Source: Actinomycetes bacterium
GTDB lineage: Bacteria; Actinomycetota; Aquicultoria; CAJVYJ01
Length of the DNA stretch: 17,433 nt
Assembly: GCA_030597945.1 (NCBI GenBank)
Contig: JAUVQW010000007.1
Coordinates: 1 to 17,433 of the forward strand
Direction: 5' to 3'
Both the position numbers and the translations under genes were made by a program. This document shows positions 1 to 5,526 of this stretch, in pieces; position 1 is the stretch's first letter; every line of letters starts with the position of its first letter. Below the pieces are notes generated by a model. That model ran no database searches. It saw only the letters and a program-made list of their open reading frames with translations, and had not been told where the DNA came from.

Positions 1-1089
1 GATAGTTGCCATTTTTACAAACGATTCAGCAGGAGAGTGTTCGGCTGATTGCGTGATGCCCCGTTGTAGAAATAGGGCTATTCTCATCTCGTCAAACATA
101 TCCATACTATTACTGCTTGAAGGACTATCTGTTCCCAACCCCAGCCTAAAGTCCCGTTCTCGAAGCTCCTTCATCGGAGCAATCCCCATACCTAGTTTAG
201 CGTTACATTTCGGACAGTTGACAATCGCTACGTCATTTTTTTGGAGGACGTCAAGATCGAATTCGTCGACATGAACACAGTGTACAGCTAGGACGTCACT
301 TTTAAAAACGCCCCATTGTTCCAGATACTTTACAGGACTAGTACCCGTTGGATGCCATAAAAGGTCGCTCCATCCCATTATCTCCCTGTATGAACCGGCC
401 AAAGCGCTTGATCCATATTTAACGAATTGATATTCATCTTTAGACCCGGCAAGATGGGTGCAGAGCTGCATCTTCTCATCTATAGCCCATTCGCTTACAG
501 TTTTATATAGAGGCGGACAGACAGTGTATGGAGAATGTGGAGATATTCCTACATCGATCTTTGTTCCTTTAGCGATTTCTCTCAATGAATCAACGCTGCT
601 TCTACCGGCTTTGATAATCTCATCTGTTTTTCTTCGATCCATCCCGGTTATCTCAAAAAAGACTCTTCCTCTAAGAGATGCCTCGACAGCGGCGTCAAGA
701 CTGTTTCCGGAGTATGTGATATCAGCAATAGTCGTTATTCCTGCCTGAACAGCTTCTAGTGCCCCAAGATTGGAAGATACTTGCCACTCATGCTCATTTA
801 ACTCCTTGCTTTTTAAGGCGACCTGAAGTTTCCATTTAGAAAAATCCAGATCATCGCAAACTCCTCTAAAAATGCTATATTCGAGATGGGTATGAAGATC
901 TACAAAACCAGGAAGAATAACAGAGTGAGGATGGGCCTCGATATCCACGTCCGGGTATTTCTTTTTTATTTCTTTCCTAGTGCCAACATCAACGATCTTA
1001 TGTTTATCAATAACAACTGCCCCGTTTTCAATCGGGGAATCCGATATGGGAAGCACCCATTTTGCACTATATATCTTTTTTTTACTCAT
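1..1089 (-). CDS. Amidohydrolase (MtaD/aminofutalosine-deaminase-like), partial
   Basis: Metal-dependent amidohydrolase of the cytosine-deaminase-like group; the C-terminus is cut off by the left window edge, leaving about 363 codons. Visible in order: an N-terminal beta part, PGFVDLHTHLE near residue 60-70 (the metal-binding HxH), HSPYTVCP near 185, CTHLAG near 210, VHCVHVDE near 270, and GLGTDSSSN near 320 carrying the metal/catalytic Asp. Family members deaminate adenosine-type compounds (S-adenosylhomocysteine, methylthioadenosine) or 6-amino-6-deoxyfutalosine. The HTHLE form and the polyprenyl synthase directly upstream make aminofutalosine deaminase, a futalosine-route menaquinone enzyme, an attractive guess; that is inference. 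The ATG at 1089 lies 17 bases after the stop of the upstream gene and a GAGGAG sequence overlaps that stop, so the gene is probably the last or a later cistron of the same operon. Confidence 0.85.
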   Translation of the reverse strand, partial: MSKKKIYSAKWVLPISDSPIENGAVVIDKHKIVDVGTRKEIKKKYPDVDIEAHPHSVILPGFVDLHTHLEYSIFRGVCDDLDFSKWKLQVALKSKELNEHEWQVSSNLGALEAVQAGITTIADITYSGNSLDAAVEASLRGRVFFEITGMDRRKTDEIIKAGRSSVDSLREIAKGTKIDVGISPHSPYTVCPPLYKTVSEWAIDEKMQLCTHLAGSKDEYQFVKYGSSALAGSYREIMGWSDLLWHPTGTSPVKYLEQWGVFKSDVLAVHCVHVDEFDLDVLQKNDVAIVNCPKCNAKLGMGIAPMKELRERDFRLGLGTDSPSSSNSMDMFDEMRIALFLQRGITQSAEHSPAESFVKMATI

Positions 1090-1106
1090 TTCCCCATCAT
1101 TTCTCC

Positions 1107-2084
1107 TCAGTGATACCTATCGATGACAAAATCACCGATAGACAAAAGTTCTCCCTGAATTTTCTTATTTGAAAGATTCATTATAGATTTTTTCGCCTTA
1201 TTAATAAATTCTTTGGCAATTTCCTTAGAGTCGATTATCGATCCGCTTTCCTTAATGAAATCTATGGCTCTGATGATATTGTTATCATTTGGGTCAACGA
1301 TGGCTTCTTTTATCTCATTAGAAACTTGATCTTTTACAGCCAGTATCACGGGAAGGGTCACAATCCCTTCCTTGATATCATTTCCAACGGGTTTTCCAAG
1401 AATATTTTCTTCTCCGTTGATGTCAAGAACATCGTCATATATCTGAAAAGCCATACCCAGACAATGCCCGTAGGAAGATAGGTTAGCCTTCCCATCACCG
1501 TTTTGACCGCTTGCTGCTGCTCCTATCTTGCAAGCAGCCGAGAATAGAGCGGCTGTTTTCTTATCTATCCTTTCATAGTAGTCCTTACGATTTTGATGAA
1601 GGTCGCCGGCCATATCTCTCTCCATGATCTCACCAATGCTTAGAGCCATCGACGCCTCTGTTAAAGGCTTCAAGAGATCACTGTCATCGTGGCGAGAAAG
1701 CACGTCAAAAGCATACCCAAAGAGATAGTCGCCGCATGCTGTAGCGTAATTATGGCCATAGGTATAGTTTAAAGTCCTAACCGACCTCCGAGAGCTAGCG
1801 TTATCTAAAATATCATCGTGAATAAGCGAGGCAAGATGAATTAACTCAACGGCCACCGCACCATCGATCGTCTTGGCGTTCACACCTCCACTGGACGCTG
1901 ATGACAATATAACTAAGATGGGTCTAAGCCTCTTCCCTCCGGCTTTCATTATTTGTTTTATCTTATCCCTTAAATGCGCCGGAACATCTTCGATAACCTC
2001 ATCCAGCCGTCTTTCTACCTTCGTTAGCTCTACTCTTACAGGTCTCGAAATGGGATAATTGACTAACTTACCTATTTTTACCAT
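1107..2084 (-). CDS. Long-chain polyprenyl diphosphate synthase, catalytic subunit
   Basis: All-trans isoprenyl diphosphate synthase of 325 residues, a normal length. It condenses isopentenyl diphosphate onto an allylic primer to make the side chain of a quinone or a lipid carrier. Seen: GGKRLRPILV near 49-58, the first aspartate-rich motif HDDILD (Asp90, Asp91, Asp94), GDYLFGYAF near 118-126, and the second motif YDDVLD (Asp217, Asp218, Asp221) followed by KPVGND. The residue five before the first motif is alanine; a small residue there is associated with long products. The ATG at 2084 is preferred because it forms a TGATG overlap with the upstream gene; an in-frame TTG one codon earlier is a weaker choice. 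The upstream partner looks like a degenerate copy of the same fold, so the two probably form a heteromer. Confidence 0.93.
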   Translation of the reverse strand: MVKIGKLVNYPISRPVRVELTKVERRLDEVIEDVPAHLRDKIKQIMKAGGKRLRPILVILSSASSGGVNAKTIDGAVAVELIHLASLIHDDILDNASSRRSVRTLNYTYGHNYATACGDYLFGYAFDVLSRHDDSDLLKPLTEASMALSIGEIMERDMAGDLHQNRKDYYERIDKKTAALFSAACKIGAAASGQNGDGKANLSSYGHCLGMAFQIYDDVLDINGEENILGKPVGNDIKEGIVTLPVILAVKDQVSNEIKEAIVDPNDNNIIRAIDFIKESGSIIDSKEIAKEFINKAKKSIMNLSNKKIQGELLSIGDFVIDRYH

Positions 2085-2632
2085 CAATATATCAGCTCCA
2101 TACTTCTCTTGATATATTTCTTTTCCCGTAACTCGCTAACGTTTAATAGTTCGCTTATATCCACTTCTCCATCGCACTCTCCAAGGCGTGTGCCAAGTTC
2201 ATATGAGGCGACAATAAGGTGTTCTAAATAGGGGTTATCATCATTATCGTTTGCTCTGTTTGCGGCCGTGTTCGCTATCGACTTAGCTAGGATCGAAACA
2301 ATAAACGGCTTATTCAACCCCACCACTTGGCCTATAGCTTCTGCATAGAGGTAATCCGTAGATAATAACCTGTCATCAGAAAAACTACCTTCGTTTTGAG
2401 AAATGGAACCAATATCTATAGCTACTTTTAATATCTCCAGCGCAAGCGCCGTCTTTATAAGCGATCGTTTAGGAGAAGCCTTACCAAAGTTCGATGTAAA
2501 ATAAAGTATTTTAGACAAAAGAAAATCCGATCTGTAATCCATATCGGAAACAAGAGGTATCATATTATTTAAGACTTCGCTAAACTCATTTGCTACGGTC
2601 TTTAGTTGGTCATCGAATAAGCTCTTAGTCAT
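2084..2632 (-). CDS. Polyprenyl-synthase-like protein without catalytic motifs (putative small subunit)
   Basis: A 182-residue protein with no obvious name, but segments align by eye with the catalytic synthase encoded next door. LALEILKVAIDIG (about 63-75) matches the helix ending in HDDILD; STDYLYAEAIGQV (91-103) matches CGDYLFGYAFDVL; and LEHLIVASYELGTRLGECDGEVDI (about 136-159) matches the helix carrying YDDVLD. At both aspartate-rich sites the DDxxD motif is gone, so it cannot bind the magnesium-diphosphate substrate in the usual way. Known two-component heptaprenyl and hexaprenyl synthases (HepS/HepT and relatives) pair a small non-catalytic subunit with a catalytic one. The TGATG overlap with the catalytic gene suggests equimolar, coupled translation. 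There is no Shine-Dalgarno sequence before ATG 2632; a promoter sits 8 bases upstream, so the mRNA may be leaderless. The role is inference. Confidence 0.75.
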   Translation of the reverse strand: MTKSLFDDQLKTVANEFSEVLNNMIPLVSDMDYRSDFLLSKILYFTSNFGKASPKRSLIKTALALEILKVAIDIGSISQNEGSFSDDRLLSTDYLYAEAIGQVVGLNKPFIVSILAKSIANTAANRANDNDDNPYLEHLIVASYELGTRLGECDGEVDISELLNVSELREKKYIKRSMELIY

Positions 2633-2640
2633 AGAAGTAT

Positions 2641-2669
2641 ATTTTATCAGGTAACTTCTTTAGTGTCAG
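2641..2669 (-). promoter_or_regulatory. Sigma70-like promoter for the prenyl-synthase operon
   Basis: On the minus strand CTGACA (2664-2669; 5 of 6 to consensus) and TAAAAT (2641-2646; 5 of 6) are separated by exactly 17 bases. The -10 box ends only 8 bases before the ATG at 2632, so the predicted transcription start falls at or within a base or two of the start codon. This fits a leaderless mRNA and the absence of a ribosome binding site. Confidence 0.55.
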
Positions 2670-2681
2670 TTAAAGTTAGTC

Positions 2682-2695
2682 AAAGGAATTCCTTT
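2682..2695. repeat. 14-base perfect palindrome after cobC
   Basis: AAAGGAATTCCTTT reads the same on both strands. It lies between the cobC stop and the -35 box of the next operon (12 bases upstream of the box). It could be a two-fold protein-binding site for the prenyl operon or a weak stem at the cobC mRNA end. No U-tract follows on the minus strand, so it is a poor intrinsic terminator. Confidence 0.4.
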
Positions 2696-2705
2696 TAGCC
2701 TATGC

Positions 2706-3317
2706 CTACTTTATCCTTCGATAACAGGTGTCGTTTACTGTAACTATCCATCTCCTACCTTTTTCGACCCTTATCGTATTGATGGCTCCCTTGTCTTGAA
2801 ATATCTGCCAGTACCTTTTAGGTGGTACATCTAGAATATTCCCCAGGATGACCTTGATGGGTCCGGCGTGAGTAACGATAGCGATTGTTCCTTCTTTGTT
2901 AGCAGCAAGTATCCGGTTAAACTCACTTAATACTCTATTTTCAAATTCACTCCAGTTTTCGCCGCCCGGTATCTGCTCTTTCGAAGGATCGTTAAGCCAG
3001 GAGTTCATCTCTTCTTTGAAGCTATCCAGTATCTCCGGATGGGTCAGGCCCTCCCAGTCACCGAAATCGACTTCACTAAGATTCTCCAGGCTCTCTAATT
3101 CTAAATTTTGACTCGTGTCGATGATAGCGGCTGTCTCCCGTGCTCTCTTTAGTGAGCTGGAGTAGAGTTTTTTGAACTTGGTATCGCCTAGAAACTTTTT
3201 TAATCTAACGGCGTTTTCTCTTCCAAAATCAGACAAGGAAAGATCGGTACGACCAATATATCTTAATTGTTCATTCCATTCTGTCTCCATATGCCTTATA
3301 AGCATTATCTCCGTCAT
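2706..3317 (-). CDS. cobC: Alpha-ribazole phosphatase-like histidine phosphatase
   Basis: Histidine phosphatase of 203 residues, the usual length for CobC. It would remove the phosphate from alpha-ribazole-5'-phosphate or from adenosylcobalamin-5'-phosphate late in cobalamin assembly. Seen: the N-terminal nucleophile motif RHMETEWN (His9), the Arg-containing segment YIGRTDLSLSDFG, SLKRARETA, the acid segment VDFGDWEGLT, and the second catalytic His in VTHAGPIK. The usual RHG is RHM here. The start ATG directly follows the cobS stop (TAA then ATG), giving tight coupling; the cob context supports CobC over a phosphoglycerate mutase. It is the last gene of the operon. A 14-base palindrome follows 10 bases after its stop. 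Confidence 0.88.
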   Translation of the reverse strand: MTEIMLIRHMETEWNEQLRYIGRTDLSLSDFGRENAVRLKKFLGDTKFKKLYSSSLKRARETAAIIDTSQNLELESLENLSEVDFGDWEGLTHPEILDSFKEEMNSWLNDPSKEQIPGGENWSEFENRVLSEFNRILAANKEGTIAIVTHAGPIKVILGNILDVPPKRYWQIFQDKGAINTIRVEKGRRWIVTVNDTCYRRIK

Positions 3318-4124
3318 TTACACCATCCTCATCATGACAAGAAATATAACAGCCACCGCGATCTCCTGTATTTCGATTATCGCGCCAAGAATATCTCCGT
3401 TTATCCCTTTTACGTTCCTGGTAAGAAGCGCGCTTAATATGTGATTAAAGAGTAAAAAAAAGAAGATAATTATAGCAACCTGAGTGACATTAAAAAATAT
3501 AAGCGATATCGCTGCTACCAACACGCTGGAAATAATTAACTCTGCCCATCCAACAGAATTAGAAAAAGCCTCTCCCAGACCGCTGTTGTTAAATGTTGCA
3601 TATCTACTGGCCGTGATCACTGCTGCCCAACGAGAGTACACCGGGATCAATATTATAATTGGAATAATAACACCTGAAATAGCAAGGGTATTGATAATCT
3701 GTATTTTTGCGGCGATCAACAGTATCAGCGAGACGACGCCAAAAGCGCCAATCCTGCTATCCTTCATTATCCTTATAGCCTCTTCTTTTGATCTCCCCCC
3801 TAAAAGGCCATCAGCCGTATCCGCTACCCCGTCGATATGCAGACCGCGACTTAAGATCACAAGCATAATTACCGACGTGATTCCGATAACCTCTTCGGCG
3901 CCAAATAAAAAAAGAATATATACAATGGCCGCTAAAAAAAAGCCGAAGATGAGACCCACGATCGGAAAGTATCTGGCAGATCTTCCGATATCCTTTTCAT
4001 CTGCAAGCTTTTCCTTAACTGGAAATATCGTTAGAAACGAAAGTGCGATCTTAAATAGCTGTATTTCACTTCTTTTTCCTAACGCTTGATCGTTTACTCC
4101 GGCAGCATCGATTGCATCTCGCAA
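3318..4124 (-). CDS. cobS: Adenosylcobinamide-GDP ribazoletransferase (cobalamin synthase)
   Basis: Integral membrane enzyme of 268 residues that joins adenosylcobinamide-GDP with alpha-ribazole (or its 5'-phosphate) to form adenosylcobalamin (phosphate). Seen: FLTIFPV near 30-36, the early RYFPIVG segment, several hydrophobic membrane segments, and the hallmark HIDGVADTADGLLGG (about 96-110) with the metal-binding His/Asp residues, followed by KDSRIGAFG. The start used is a TTG at 4124 right after the cobT stop; no in-frame ATG lies before the conserved region. About 20 residues before the conserved FLTIFPV region are not typical of the family, so the exact N-terminus is uncertain. It sits between cobT and cobC with no gaps, so the three are surely one operon. 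cobU (cobinamide kinase) is not in the window. Confidence 0.94.
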   Translation of the reverse strand: MRDAIDAAGVNDQALGKRSEIQLFKIALSFLTIFPVKEKLADEKDIGRSARYFPIVGLIFGFFLAAIVYILFLFGAEEVIGITSVIMLVILSRGLHIDGVADTADGLLGGRSKEEAIRIMKDSRIGAFGVVSLILLIAAKIQIINTLAISGVIIPIIILIPVYSRWAAVITASRYATFNNSGLGEAFSNSVGWAELIISSVLVAAISLIFFNVTQVAIIIFFFLLFNHILSALLTRNVKGINGDILGAIIEIQEIAVAVIFLVMMRMV

Positions 4125-5198
4125 TTATTTTACTCTCTCTTCTTTTTCACTTTTATCAGAGACGCTTGCCTCAGCAAATGTTGCCATCTCAGATAATACC
4201 TTGCAAGCGGCTTCCACTATCGACATAGTAAGGGCAGCTCCCGTACCTTCACCGAGCCTCATATTTAGATCAAGTATCGGATCAAGACCTAATTCGCGCC
4301 AGATAAAACCATGGCCGGGTTCAACAGATATGTGAGAGGCTATCATATATTCTACTGATCTTGGGGCGATTTTTGCAGCCACAAGCGCGGCTGCCGCTGA
4401 GATAAAGCCATCGATTATAACGGGGACTCTATTCATAGCAGCTCCTAAAGTAACGCCTGCCAATCCAGCGATCTCCAGACCCCCTAGCTTAGAAAGAACG
4501 TCGATGGCATCACCACTATTGGGATCATTCATCTGTATCGCCTCAAGTATGAGCTCCTGTTTTCGAACGAGACCCTCCTCATCAATACCCGTCCCTCTTC
4601 CGGTTATTTCATTTATATCTAGGCCGCTTAGGACTCTTAATATGGCCGTACTGGCGGTCGTATTTCCAATACCCATATCGCCGGTGGCAATCAGATCGGC
4701 GCCGCTTAAAACTTCATCGGTTACAATATCGATGCCGACATTTAAAGCAGATATCGCCTCATCTCTTGTCATCGCCGGTCCATTAATAAAATTATCTGTT
4801 CCCATTTTTATTTTTTTATTTATTACTACCTCAGACTCGATATCAGCATCGACCCCAATATCGACAATGCGGACTTCAGCCCCTACGTGTCTCGAAAGGA
4901 CATTTATGCCTGCCCCACCGTTTGCAAAATTAAGTACCATTTGTGGGGTCACTTCTTTTGGAAACGCGCTGACACCGGCTTCACTGATGCCATGGTCTCC
5001 AGCCATCACAATGATTACTTTTTTGTCTATGCTTGGCCTGGCATCCTTTTTGATTCCTGCTATTTGAATTGATATGTCCTCTAATTTTCCAAGGCTTCCC
5101 AATGGCTTTGTAAGCGAATCCTGCCTACTCTTGGCTTCATCCATGGAAGCCCTGTCCAAACTTTCGATATTACTATTTACTCTCTCTGTGAAATCCAC
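4125..5198 (-). CDS. cobT: Nicotinate-nucleotide--dimethylbenzimidazole phosphoribosyltransferase
   Basis: CobT, 357 residues, full length. It makes alpha-ribazole-5'-phosphate from nicotinate mononucleotide and a lower-ligand base such as dimethylbenzimidazole. Seen: PLGSLGKLE near 32-40, MAGDHGI near 65-71, NGGAGINV near 93, GDMGIGNTT near 173-181, GRGTGID near 200, EPGHGF near 293, and LGEGTGAAL with the catalytic glutamate at position 317, the same number as in the Salmonella enzyme. The start is GTG at 5198, preceded by an AAGGGG ribosome-binding sequence. It is the first gene after the cobalamin riboswitch and is the gene most directly controlled by it. The last 20 residues are a charged tail. 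Confidence 0.97.
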   Translation of the reverse strand: MDFTERVNSNIESLDRASMDEAKSRQDSLTKPLGSLGKLEDISIQIAGIKKDARPSIDKKVIIVMAGDHGISEAGVSAFPKEVTPQMVLNFANGGAGINVLSRHVGAEVRIVDIGVDADIESEVVINKKIKMGTDNFINGPAMTRDEAISALNVGIDIVTDEVLSGADLIATGDMGIGNTTASTAILRVLSGLDINEITGRGTGIDEEGLVRKQELILEAIQMNDPNSGDAIDVLSKLGGLEIAGLAGVTLGAAMNRVPVIIDGFISAAAALVAAKIAPRSVEYMIASHISVEPGHGFIWRELGLDPILDLNMRLGEGTGAALTMSIVEAACKVLSEMATFAEASVSDKSEKEERVK

Positions 5199-5229
5199 TT
5201 GTTACCCCTTTTTTTTGATGTGCGTTGGT

Positions 5230-5257
5230 GAAAAAAAATAACCCCGCCTCGCAGGGT
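5230..5257 (-). terminator. Intrinsic terminator of the cobalamin riboswitch
   Basis: On the minus strand ACCCTGC (5251-5257) pairs with GCGGGGT (5241-5247) across a GAG loop, giving a 7-pair stem, followed by TA and a run of eight T (5231-5238). It sits between the aptamer and cobT, so it is the off-switch of the riboswitch. A competing stem (5255-5270) is described separately. Confidence 0.85.
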
Positions 5258-5270
5258 CCAAATCTTGGCC
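5255..5270 (-). promoter_or_regulatory. Candidate antiterminator stem
   Basis: On the minus strand GGCCAAGATTTGGACC can fold as GGCCAA/TTGG-CC with one bulged A and a three-base loop. Its 3' arm uses the ACC that starts the terminator stem, so the two structures exclude each other. This would be the transcription-on state when B12 is scarce. It is read by eye only. Confidence 0.4.
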
Positions 5271-5297
5271 ACTCCTTCCACGAAGAGCTTTAATCGA

Positions 5298-5475
5298 AAT
5301 GGCAGGTCTCCTGACTTACGGATGTGACTTACGCTCCTTCCCGATCATGATCGATCAGTGGATATTGCTAGGAGCTATGCGCAATCTTCTCCGCTTACAG
5401 TGGCGGGCCCGTGGCTGATTCTAACAGCCTTCCCTATTCTTCCAGCATCCATAATACGGTTGCCGGACACCAAAT
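5298..5475 (-). ncRNA. Cobalamin (B12) riboswitch aptamer
   Basis: Adenosylcobalamin-class aptamer on the minus strand, in family order: GGTGTCCGGC at the 5' end, AATAGGGAA, a paired arm, then GCCCGCCACTGTAAGCGG (5391-5408), which contains the B12-box core GCCACTGTAAG, a variable arm holding GATCATGATCGATC, and the closing AGTCAGGAGACCTGCC near 5300-5318. It lies upstream of cobT with a terminator in between, so high cobalamin should stop transcription of cobT-cobS-cobC. The promoter is not clear: TTTCTG and TAGAAT are 19 bases apart within about 50 bases upstream. Read-through from the formate dehydrogenase operon is also possible. Confidence 0.95.
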
Positions 5476-5526
5476 CATTATTCTATTTTCCAATATGAAA
5501 GTAACAGAAATTATTGTCCGCCGCAA

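Noticed and set aside
1086..1100. Mini-frame of four codons (ATGATGGGGAAA, then TGA) overlapping the amidohydrolase start
   Set aside because: It could be a coupling device because the GAGGAG site fits its ATGs better, but four codons are too little to call; kept only as a remark.
3484..4089. 201-codon plus-strand open frame opposite cobS
   Set aside because: It lies entirely over cobS, whose motifs are clear; the translation shows no family pattern and no ribosome site, so it is a shadow of the real gene.
4504..5067. 187-codon plus-strand open frame opposite cobT
   Set aside because: Same situation: antisense to a fully conserved CobT, Ser/Pro/Ile-rich translation without recognisable motifs.
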